Shown piece by piece: positions 45,305 through 55,010 of a stretch of DNA of 64,000 bases. Source of the stretch: Sthenelais limicola (taxonomy: Eukaryota; Annelida; Polychaeta; Phyllodocida; Sigalionidae); NCBI GenBank assembly GCA_942159475.1, contig OW804098.1, forward strand, positions 117,577,374-117,641,373, read 5' to 3'. Position 1 is the first letter of the stretch. Each line of letters opens with the position of its first letter. The translations under genes and the position numbers were made by a program. Below the pieces are notes generated by a model that was not told the DNA's origin, did not search any database, and worked only from the letters and a program-made list of their open reading frames with translations.

Positions 45305-45362
45305 ATGTAAAATATCAATTCACAATTTTATCATGACAGACTATTAAGATATAACTAAACGC

Positions 45363-45501
45363 GAGCTGCATATGGGGCAACGTATTCACAAAACGCAAGT
45401 GACTTTTGGTGAGTGTCTTTCACAAGTGCCGAAGGCACGCGTGAAAGACACTTACCAAAAGGCACGAGCGTTTTGTGAATGCGTTGCCCCATATGCAGCT
45501 C
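45363..45501. repeat. 139-bp near-perfect palindrome
   Basis: Arms of ~62 bp (GAGCTGCATATGGGGCAACG ... GTGTCTTTCAC) pair around a short loop containing the smaller hairpin GTGCCGAAGGCAC. There are only a few mismatches. It could be a cruciform-forming sequence, a compact foldback element or a hairpin-RNA source. No flanking target duplication was identified. Confidence 0.85.
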
Positions 45502-46065
45502 AAGTTTAAGAGTTATTTAAGAGTTATTTACCTTCATTTCATGTCTCGCAACCCTCTGACTGGGCAAAAACAAGCGCCTACAACGTTGCGTCATGAAATG
45601 AGCGTCATGAAATGAGCGTCATTCATTGGCGCAACTAGAATTACGTAACCAATCAAAATAGCGGGAGTAAATTGGTTGCATTCGAAAAGCGGATTCCGCT
45701 AGTGAAATCCAGGCATGTTTATGCCATGGTCTAATCTGGCCATGTTTTTGTGGATACGCACAGCTATCATGGCATGAAGTTCTTTACATTCATACTATGG
45801 TTGAATGTTTTCCTAAAGATTTAAATTTTACAGTTTGATTCGGTAAAATAGCCTAACCTTAAAATGTCACTAAACACTAGGCTGTGATTTATCAAAGTCT
45901 GTAGATAAACATGTATTATTTTATAAAATCCACTTGCTGGTTAAATATATGTCGGGAAAGAAAGAACAAGCTTGATCAGTTGTCATTTGCAATGTTGCTC
46001 TATGGCGGGAAATGCTGAGGCTCAAAGCTCATTTACATACTAAACCGGAAATGACGTTTTTAATT
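45502..46065. other. Non-coding stretch upstream of promoter-like region
   Basis: Contains short direct repeats (AAGAGTTATTT twice; ATGAAATGAGCGTC twice). No gene seen. Confidence 0.4.
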
Positions 46066-46458
46066 GTTGGCCGTACGGCAAGTGCACAGAGTAGCGAGAG
46101 CCGGCCTTTTTAGCAAGGTGATCAGCTACCAAAGGAGCTAAGAGAAAGATTTATTCGTTTTCACATTATTTAAGTCATCTGTCATTGGATTATTCTTCAT
46201 CAACGACCAAGAGTAGAACATGGATATTCTATTTAATCAAGATTTGACTGAGAAAGATCCGAAAAATATCTTTGATTGACGATTTGAATGGAAGCAGTTT
46301 TGGAGTGAGGTTTATGTGATATCCGTGATTAATGCTGTGCTTCATATGGAGATTTCAACTGTTCAATATTTATCTCATATCATTGAGATTTATCTGTGCC
46401 TGGATTTATCAAAAGGATAACACAATGGATTATGTTACCTGCAAATTAGGACTTAAAG
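46066..46458 (+). promoter_or_regulatory. Candidate promoter and first exon
   Basis: ACCGGAAATGACGTTT (46043-46058) combines an ETS-like CCGGAAA and a CRE-like TGACGT. Downstream ATGs at 46220 and 46347 open one frame split by a TGA (46277-46279). A third ATG at 46425 starts 11 codons ending one base into a codon at the strong donor AAAG|GTAAGG (GT at 46459-46460). It phases correctly with the micro-exon at 49116. It may be the 5' end of NLR 2, 4.7 kb downstream, or of a small separate gene. Confidence 0.28.
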
Positions 46459-46775
46459 GTAAGGCCTTATTATGAATGTTTGCATAAAAATCAGATGTCA
46501 ACATAGGTCCCTTGTCCTAAGCTTAGGCCTACGCTTGCTGCGGGGGTGGCCTAACGTATTTGATTTGTTTAATCTTGACAATGACAGTGACACTTAATTA
46601 GACGTTTCACACTCACAGTTACTTCTATACTTACTACGCTGGTACAAGTATTATTTATTTATTATCTAGTGTGAAGAAAAGCTGGGTCTGCATTCAATAT
46701 TCTATTTGTCTGGTTGTTTCACAGCTTTATCAGCAAATGGAAAGTTGAGTGACGGCTCATTTGATGCAACAGTAA

Positions 46776-46935
46776 ACACGGCGGGAAAAACGAGAAACCG
46801 AAAGTAGTGCACATATATCCATACGCGAGCATTGCTTTGGGAAGAAGTAGTTCTGTGCTTAAAGCATAATTAAACAATAAAATTTTATTATTGATAAATG
46901 TACCTCTGTATTGAACCCCACCTAACAACGATTCA
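46776..46935 (+). repeat. Dispersed repeat R, uninterrupted copy (empty site)
   Basis: Homologous to 4556-4721 and continues through CCTAACAACGATTCACTC. In the other copy this junction is split by the 6.7-kb foldback element. It serves as an internal pre-insertion reference. Confidence 0.75.
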
Positions 46936-47537
46936 CTCCCTCCAAATTAATATCATATTAATCCACTTAATCATGAAAAACGGCGTTATTAATATTTTTA
47001 TGACGATTATATATACAGTTAGTAAATTATTATTGTAGAATTATCATTCTGACAAAATGTACAGATACGGGCTAAAGCCTCTACAAGTAGCTCTTCTGGC
47101 CGGTCCATGAAATGATAGTTAAAAAACAATACAATACAATGGATGAGATTTCAGAGTCCATATTCCGTTACATTATACCAGATTCAATTTTTCAATATGA
47201 ACAAAAAATGAATTATGAATTACCTTTCGCTGAACCTACAACAAGGGTTAAAGCCGAGATAAAATTCAATTTACATTTTGTTCAGGGTGCGGAATGAACA
47301 CCCACCCACCGCCAAAAGCAGGTAAAACACCCCATTCAAATCAAATCCACCCCTGACTGTGATCGTGCCTATAGTATATATATGTGGGAGTGTCCTAAAA
47401 TGATTGATAGGTCAAATTCACTAAACTGGTACATATACTCTTGGACCCACACCATCGCATTAAGCAGATTGGACACTTACAGAGTATCAATGACATGTTT
47501 GCATTTCATTGCGAGTAAATCTAGTGGTGGGCAACAC
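46936..47537. other. Non-coding stretch
   Basis: No gene or repeat recognised. Confidence 0.4.
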
Positions 47538-47889
47538 ACTCAACCAGTCTGAGACTAAACCAAGCTGTTTGGGACTAAACCAAGCTGTTTGGGACTAAGC
47601 CAAGCTGTTAGGGACTAAACCAAGCTGTTTGGGACTAAACCAAGCTGTTTGGGACTAAGCCAAGCTGTTTGGGACTAAACCAAGCTGTTTGGGACTAAAC
47701 CAAGCTGTTTGGGACTAAGCCAAGCTGTTTGGGACTAAGCCAAGCTGTTTGGGACTAAACCAAGCTGTTTGGGACTAAACCAAGCTGTTTGGGACTAAAC
47801 CAAGCTGTTTGGGACTAAACCAAGCGGTTTGGGACTAAACCAAGATGTTTGGGACTAAACCAAGCTGTTTGGGACTAAACCAAGCTGTG
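47538..47889. repeat. 20-bp minisatellite, ~17 copies
   Basis: Units GGGACTAAACCAAGCTGTTT with few variants (AAGCC for AAACC, single substitutions). Very uniform and so probably young and length-variable. Confidence 0.96.
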
Positions 47890-48041
47890 TGAGAATTCTC
47901 AGCCTAATTTCTGTAATGTGTCTACAAGGTTTGAAACTGTATTGACCCTCAACACAGGCTTCCATACAGACCTACAGCCGCTAACAAACCAATCACACTC
48001 CGTAAGTCTTTTTGTTTAATAGAGCATTTACATCTGAAATT

Positions 48042-48442
48042 TGTGATGAGTTCCAGAAAATGAGTCACAAGTCACAACATTGATATTTTTTAAAGGGATT
48101 TATTCGGTAGATCTCTTTTGTTGGAATGTGTTTATCTTTCCGTGTTTAGCACTTCAAGTCGAATGAGTTCTTGTACCAAATTTCAGGACATTGTATTAAA
48201 TATATTCTTGCGTTTTGAAGGTCATTTTAGTTATCTTTATGGTAATTGTCCACCCAGAAATATTGCAAATTCTTTTTCACACAAACATGAATATATCAAC
48301 CATAAAATAAAGAAATAATACTTAGATCTTCTTTTTTATGCTTAGATCTCCTTAATATGTACCATCATTGGAATCGGCTTGATCTCATCTGTTCAAATAT
48401 GCTGATAACAAAATTCTTGTGACTTCCCTGAAACACGCCACA
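48042..48442 (-). mobile_element. MITE family A copy
   Basis: 401 bp, TGTGATGAGTTCCAGAAAAT to CCCTGAAACACGCCACA, flanked by TT on both sides (48040-48041 and 48443-48444). More diverged than most copies. Confidence 0.88.
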
Positions 48443-48604
48443 TTTATGTCTAGAAATATCTACATTTTCATCCATACAAGACGGGCCTTATATTATTAAT
48501 TTCGGTTGTTGAGATCTGATTGTTGCTATGCCTGATATACAGACCTGCGCCACGTTTCATATCTAACGCAGCGCGCGTTGGTGGACCTAACAGTTGTAAC
48601 CAAA

Positions 48605-49015
48605 TGTGATTCGTTTTAGGAAAATGAGTCGTAAGTCGCAAAATATAGATTTTGAGATGTCACAATATTTGAAAAGAGGAGATCAGGCGGATTCCAATGA
48701 TAGTAATCACTAGGGTACCTAACATGTATTTCTATATTTTAAGTTTGATGTTTTTATTTTTGAAAAAAAAAAGAAGTTTGCAATGTTTCTGGCTGGCAAA
48801 CCAGTAAAGTAACTAAATCTACTAGATACAAAGGCCTTCAAAACGCAATGATATATTTAACACAATGTCCTGAAATTGGTTACACGGATTCATATGACTA
48901 TCAGTGCTAATTCCTCTGAAAATCAGAACATTTCAATAAAGAGATCTTGTGGAAAAAACACGTTGAAAAACATCCATTTTGCGACTTATGACTCATTTTC
49001 CTGAAACACATCACA
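48605..49015 (+). mobile_element. MITE family A copy, full length
   Basis: 411 bp, TGTGATTCGTTTTAGGAAAA to CCTGAAACACATCACA, flanked by AA on both sides (48603-48604 and 49016-49017). Confidence 0.92.
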
Positions 49016-49115
49016 AATAAGCAACAAAAACCCTGACTAAAGTCTCTAATGATATTTTTGCCGACTATTTTTGTAGACTTTCCAACATTATATTGAGGTC
49101 TTCCTTATGTTTCAG

Positions 49116-49160
49116 GTGCAACCTGGACTAGATCACAATATGCACCACAAGTTTTATTCA
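49116..49160 (+). CDS. Possible 45-nt micro-exon
   Basis: Acceptor CTTATGTTTCAG (AG at 49114-49115) and donor TTCA|GTGAGT (GT at 49161-49162). One frame is open and needs one base from upstream, which the donor at 46458 supplies. The peptide begins ATWTRSQYAPQ. Product unknown; the support is phase and splice-site quality only. Confidence 0.28.
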
Positions 49161-49162
49161 GT

Positions 49163-50099
49163 GAGTATTTATTGTATTCATGCATTAAAGGTGCGTTTTC
49201 AATTATTATGAACTGCAAAAACTTCCATATTTACTAATATAATCACTGTGTTGGATAATTGACCCGAGATGAAGTAAAGGGACAATGTTCCAACACAAAC
49301 CACTTTGGCCCGATACCCCGAATGCTCTACTACTCTAGGACACGTTTGCAACGATCCCCACTCTAGTATATATGTCTTATATGAGTATTGTCACCTACTT
49401 TGGGAATTTATTGTCAACTTGGTAAGAAATCTTAAATATGTTTCTCTCTGTCAATCAATTGAAATTCCTTTTCTTGTTTTCCCACTTTCCTTGCCTTATA
49501 CACTGACAACCATTCTATAGACATAGACCAGTGCAAGTCTTTATATAGGCTACAACTATTATTTAAAAAAGAAACAGTCTTTAAAATCTTAAAAATCAAT
49601 ACCATGTATGAGCAATGTTACCCACACTTCAGGAACCTCATTGCTGAAGTATAATGTGCCAAATAAGACTGAGGGACTCCATTGTTGCTTAGCCCAGATC
49701 TGTCATTATATTCATCTAATATCAGGCTTATTCATCTAGTGCTTAAATCTTCCACTGTCTGCCACGCCCCCCTTGCTTGCATGAACAACCTTGGTATCCC
49801 ATGAACACTCACCACTTTCTCTCTTACCACCATTGCTTGTACACACTTGCTTATTATTTCTTTTCCTATTAATAAAAGGCGGTCGTTTCGCCGCTGTAAA
49901 TGTTGGCCATTTCCGTGTCCAAGTTGTTATTCCAGCGACGATTGATATGATTTCCTACCCTGATCAGTGACTGTAGTGTACATGCATAGCTATGCATAGA
50001 CACAGGGGCTCAAATTGGTGCAAGTCTAGCCACTATCTAACAAGGTATGGTGTTACTGGGTCCAAAGTACACATCCCCTAACATGGGCTACATCACCTA
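49163..50099. other. Non-coding stretch
   Basis: AT-rich, presumed intron or intergenic. No repeat family recognised. Confidence 0.4.
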
Positions 50100-50324
50100 A
50101 TATTGTACCAGTTGCCTTCACAAATCCTTTGAAAATACTGAACTTTAGGGCAACGATGAAGACCTAAATAAAGTTCAACCTAAATAAACAGATTCCTAGA
50201 GTCAATTCAATGCCGAATATACTCGAATGTATCTAGCTAGTATTGATCAAGTTGCAGCCTAATTTAGCAGAATTTACAAAATGTGTACATCTGCCAATTG
50301 TACACTTTCTGAAAATCTGACCCA
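50100..50324 (-). mobile_element. MITE family B copy, left end eroded
   Basis: Interior GTTCAACCTAAATAAACAGA and GCAGCCTAATTTAGCAGAAT, with right end TGTACACTTTCTGAAAATCT then GACCCA. The left terminus is not recognisable. Confidence 0.75.
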
Positions 50325-50464
50325 TTATCATTAATAGGCATGTGTTGTGTTAAGTTAATAAATGACCGCTGCTTTGATTATGGAACACAGCTCTGGTGCA
50401 TCAATAGTTAGTTAATAGTTTTTCAGGTATTTCCTTGTGGTGACATCAGTAATTCTGTTTGCAG

Positions 50465-50517
50465 GAAAGCCCAACCCTAATTCCTTTAGATGTGACAAGG
50501 GGATAGTGACAGGATGA
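50465..50517 (+). CDS. Possible terminal exon of small spliced ORF
   Basis: It follows a strong acceptor (AATTCTGTTTGCAG, AG at 50463-50464). In phase with the micro-exon at 49116 it reads 16 codons, KPNPNSFRCDKGIVTG, to a TGA at 50515. The three segments would give a 43-residue protein with no recognised domain. It may equally be 5' untranslated sequence of NLR 2. Confidence 0.2.
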
Positions 50518-50643
50518 TACAGGATAATTTCTTCATCTCCATCGTATGAGCAATTCTGACGAGGGCATCACCACCACCACCAGCAATGTAACACCAAAGT
50601 AGTACTATGTAAAACTCATACATGTAACTAATCATTCTGTGGA

Positions 50644-51090
50644 TCACAATGAACCATGGACGCTGAACATATCGCTGATTACTATTGACAAACCCACCAC
50701 CATTTGATGAGGCTGCCATTTAATGCTAAAACACCAGACACTGTACTTGGTGTAAATGGATTTGCCGTCCATGTTGTCAATCTCTTCATTATGATAAATA
50801 TGTTGTTGATTTGAATAACCATGATTAATTACATATTGGGTAGTAATGTCACTATTTGTTTCATCATAAATAGGTATGGGCCAATCATTGTCACATTCCA
50901 ATCATTGGTTGGTATTCAGGTTGAAGTTCTGAGTCTTTCTCCATTCATGATTCCAAGATTGTGGATCGATATTCTTCTCATGATTTTGTATAAGTGAATC
51001 CTTTGGAAGATCTTTTAAAGCTGGATAGCTCTCTTTCAATATTTCTTGACATTCGGTACTGTTTAAGTAACAAAAGATAATCTCTATCCG
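50644..51090 (-). pseudogene. Possible degenerate coding segment, divergent to NLR 2
   Basis: The minus strand holds one frame of about 148 codons broken by a single TGA (plus-strand 50902-50904). The translation is Asn/Gln/His/Asp-rich (for example IYDETNSDITTQYVINHGYS) and looks more protein-like than other spurious frames here. No domain recognised. It may be a decayed exon or chance. Confidence 0.2.
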
Positions 51091-51128
51091 TTAGTCTTTA
51101 GTTCCCCTACATTTGACAGCAAATTAAC

Positions 51129-54100
51129 ATGGCTGCTTCCACACAATACAAATGTTTACACATGGCATATATATTGATGAAGGAAAAGGCTAAGTTGGAA
51201 GTGAAACTAGAGCCATTATTGGGGATGTTCTTTTCTTTGGAATCAATAGTAGAAGAAATCAGTCCCTCTGAGATTCGACGATTAATGAATTTATCTACCT
51301 CAGAACAAGCATCTGAGGTTCTTGTTACCATAATCAACAACTTACAATGTGGGAAGAAAAGATTGTTTGAGGAGTTTCTTGTTTTCTGTGAATTAGAAAA
51401 GCCTGATACATTTGCTTTGATTAGTGAGGAATGGAAAGAAATAGTTGGGGTAAAGGAAAGGCTGCTAGAAATCCTCAGTGCTTTTACTGAAAACCAGGAT
51501 AGAGGCACAATCAGACAATTGATCAATGAAGGAGGCTCCCAGCTCCACCATGCATTGTTTCTCGAGTCACTGCAGCATGTTGACCCATCAAATGTCACAC
51601 CTGAACAACTGAATGAAGATCATAGGGACAAGGACATATCAATGTTTCTGTATGTAATCAACAATTTGAAACCTGAAACCAGTGAGCAAGTGATTGAAAT
51701 TCACAACAAGATCTTTCCTAGAGACACCAAAGCTTTTGAATTTTTTCATACCTCAGACCAAAGGTGTGAATTTGGAATAGAAAGGTTGAGGAAGATTGGT
51801 CCAAATTTAGTCACATCACCAGTGATTGATGAAATCATCAATAGCCTTACTGAATACTTAAGTCCAGATGAACATCAAAGGATTAACTCATATACTATCT
51901 CAGGAGACAGAATGCAGATGTTATCTGACATAATTCAGAGAAAATTGCTATGCCAGGATGGTTATCTGTTTGAGAGGTTTCTTATGGTTCTTGCAGGAAT
52001 AGATCCTGATTTGTTCATATGTCTTACTGACCGGTCCCCAACAGTGGAAGAGGTCAGAGAATGCATGGAAAGTCATGTTTCTAAATTAAAGAAGGTTATA
52101 ATTGACAAAGGCCATCAAACAGATGAAATCACAGACACACAAATAGATTTAGAGAAGAATTATGTCAAATTGAGAATGACAAAAACAAATAAATGTGTGT
52201 CAGCTGCTCATTTGGATCCTGAGCATCCAGTGGCATATCAGGCTTCCCTATCCGAAGGAGACAGAGATATTGAGGACATTGTTAAAGAGATGGGGAACAA
52301 TGGGAAATTTTGTCTCATAGAAGGTCGCTGTGGCATAGGGAAGACAACAATGACACAGCACCTATGCAGGCGATGGGCCAACAATTGCTGCCTAAAAAAT
52401 GTCCATTTCATTTTTCATATTCCCATCAGGAGATTGATGGTCATAAAGAAGGAACTCTCAGCATATGAGTTGTTAACTAAATATAGCCTCTTTCCAAATG
52501 AATTTTCTGCTCAATTACTAGAAAACTGGTCACAGTATGTTCTCATTAACCTAGATGGCTTGGATGAGCTTGCCAAATTCTCAGACAAACTGTTGAATGT
52601 TAGAGAAATTATAGACATCCATGAGAGAGGTACCCCTGATGAGATCTGCCTAAACATACTCAATCAAACATTGTTGCCCAAATCAAGTCTTATTTGTACA
52701 TCAAGGTCTTTTGAGGAATTGAAATATCTAAGACCAGATGTAAAACTAGAAGTAATGGGTCTTACAATTGAAGGAGTACACAACTTCATTGAACGAAATG
52801 TTCCTGATGACAGCAAAGAAGCGGTAAAATCAAATCTATTAAAGAATCCAATAATGTTGTCAGTCTGTTCCATCACATTCTACGCTTCACATTTGTGTCG
52901 AATATTGTCAAGGATGACCACATCCCTGTCTGCTAGTGACTTAGGCACCTACACTAGACTTACTGCATTCCTCATTAGGGAATACCCCAGGAGGGAACGT
53001 GGGAAAAAAATAGATCAATCTGTATTTGATAACTGTTCAAAACACTTGCAAAATTAGCACTTCATGCTGAAACGGGAGCAGAAAACAATTTAAGAAAAAT
53101 CAGTTTTGATTTTGACCTCATCTCTGAGATTTGCTCCCAAGAAGATCTCGATGCCATTATAGAAGCAGAGAAGAATGGCATCATTCATGTCACTGAATTT
53201 GTAGTCGATGGAGTGAGTAAGATCATTCTTGAATTTCCTCATCTGTCAATCCAAGAATTCTTTGCTGCACTTCAGCTTTTGAGAGACGGAAGTGCTGCAT
53301 CAGAGGAGCTCCTGCAAGGATTGTTTCAAGGAGAAAGCCTAAACATGCTTCAGTTGTTTTTATTTGGAGCAGCATTTGACAACAAGGAAATTTCTTCCCT
53401 GTCACATATAAGGCAGATGATAGGGGGGTTGAGTGGCAAGGAAATATTGATGTCAAAATACTTTGAAGGGAGTTTGTCACCGGAAATGTCAACGAGTAAA
53501 CTTTTAAAAGCAACCCAGATTGCTCATGAAGCACAGAATGAAGATCTTGCACATTCTGTTGGCCAGGTAATTTCCAGAGACAGTGGAATTATCATTAAAG
53601 ATATGCCCCTAAATGCCCTAGATCTTAAAGCTCTGGCATTTGTTTTCAACCATTGCAGTCTAACAACCTTGAATCTTGCAAATACAAATCTTGATGACTA
53701 TTCAATTGAAATATTAGCTGATTCACTTAGAGGGAAATTAAAATCACTGAATTTGAGTTACAGTCAAATGAGTGAGAAGGGTCTGACCTTTGTGAGAGAC
53801 CTAGCACAATTAAGCCCTAACCTTGAAGAGCTTGTGTTGGATGGCAACAAGATCAATGATATAATGCTAAAAAACTTGATGTCTGGTCTTGGGGTAAAGA
53901 GAGATGAAAGCAGCAACATTGGAAAAGGGCAAGCCTTTGCGGAGGGAGTTTCCCTTAGGAGAAGAGCTGCATCCGATGTTGATGTGACTGCATGTAGTAA
54001 GCTGAAGACTCTGTCTCTGAATCACACACTAGTGACCATAGAGGCCGTGGAACTGCTTGGCTACAGCATGGATTCTCTTCCTAGTCTTTTCCTCATGAGT

Positions 54101-54523
54101 TTGACTGGAACAAGAATTAACAGACAAGAAACCCCCAAATTGATAAAAATATTCAGCACCTGCCACAAAGCTTTGAGTATAAATCTCAGTGAAGAGCAAA
54201 TCATTGTGGAGATGCTTCCAGAACAGGAATCCTGCACGGGGCACATTCTGGATTTGTCTAGCAGAGGAATGACAGATCAAGATGTAGTTGAACTTGCACC
54301 TGCTATGCACATGGATGTGTATACTGAGATTGATCTTCATGACAATGACATAACACAAGATGTCCTTGGACTCCTTAGATTGTATAGCTTATGCAGTCAT
54401 TCTATCAATGTGTCAAACACAAATATTACCAGAAAATTGCAACAACCTTTTTTGCACATTCAAAGATCAATTTATATCGAACTTGATTTATCAAGGAGGA
54501 AAATTGGAGATGTTACAAATTGA
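51129..54523 (+). CDS. NLR immune receptor 2: death-fold repeats, NACHT, irregular LRRs; one frameshift
   Basis: A paralogue of NLR 1. The start at 51129 has good context (AACATGG) and a TGA just upstream, immediately before a usable acceptor. Residues ~28-105 and ~228-315 look like CARD/death-fold helices; the second aligns with NLR 1. The linker DLEKNYVKLR...HPVAYQ is shared. NACHT: Walker A GRCGIGKTT at 399-407, Walker B INLDGLDEL at 473-481, LICTSRS at 521-527. The first frame stops at 53055-53057. The homologous sequence (LFKTLAKLALH..., then FPHLSIQEFFAA) continues in the next frame to 54523. The shift must lie at 53034-53056, because the second frame has TGA-TAA just before it. A single-base loss fits. 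The C-terminal ~250 residues hold irregular LRRs. The frameshift may be a real null allele or an assembly error. Confidence 0.85.
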
Positions 54524-54676
54524 CTTTAATTAAATACAATTATAGTTATAATTATAGATATATATCCTCTTTTCTATTTACAATATAGCCTTTATACAAC
54601 TACATGTAAGTTTGTGTGTTAGCTGTAGCTCAAAGTTTGAGTCTTATCACCAGCTGCTCAAACAGCTGCTCAAACT

Positions 54677-54693
54677 GGGTCAGCTCTGGGTCA
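54677..54693 (+). promoter_or_regulatory. DR5 nuclear-receptor-like element
   Basis: GGGTCAGCTCTGGGTCA: two identical GGGTCA half-sites in direct orientation with a 5-bp spacer, the arrangement used by RAR/RXR-type receptors. It lies ~160 bp upstream of the TATA box at 54851. Two CAGCTG E-boxes (~54651 and ~54663) precede it. Chance remains possible. Confidence 0.3.
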
Positions 54694-54850
54694 CACTTAC
54701 CCAGATAGGATCTAGGTTATTTCACTAGTCAACTAGTGTCTTCACTACTCCAGTAGTGTTGGCAAGAGTCCAATAGTGTTAACAAGAGTTAAGTAGTGTA
54801 AACACTTGTAGTCACTTGTAGTCACTTGTCTTACCTTGTATGAAACCCCT

Positions 54851-54858
54851 ATATAAAG
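54851..54858 (+). promoter_or_regulatory. Candidate TATA box
   Basis: ATATAAAG, followed ~35-42 bp later by an initiator-like CTCATTC (54890-54896), ahead of the LRR coding block. An alternative is that this is intronic sequence of one NLR 2 gene. Confidence 0.35.
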
Positions 54859-55010
54859 ACTACATACAGCACTGGGGGTTGGTGCTCCTCTCATTCTATA
54901 TCCTGCTGTCTTTGTGTTACTTTCTGGAGTCCCATGAGCTATGTAGTATTCATACTTTAGCCATAGGTAGAACACGCAAAATTACCATCAAACTGGACAT
55001 TATATTAATA

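Noticed and set aside
53030..53060. Programmed ribosomal frameshift in NLR 2
   Set aside because: No canonical slippery heptamer with downstream structure was seen and no NLR precedent is known to me; a mutation or sequence error is simpler.
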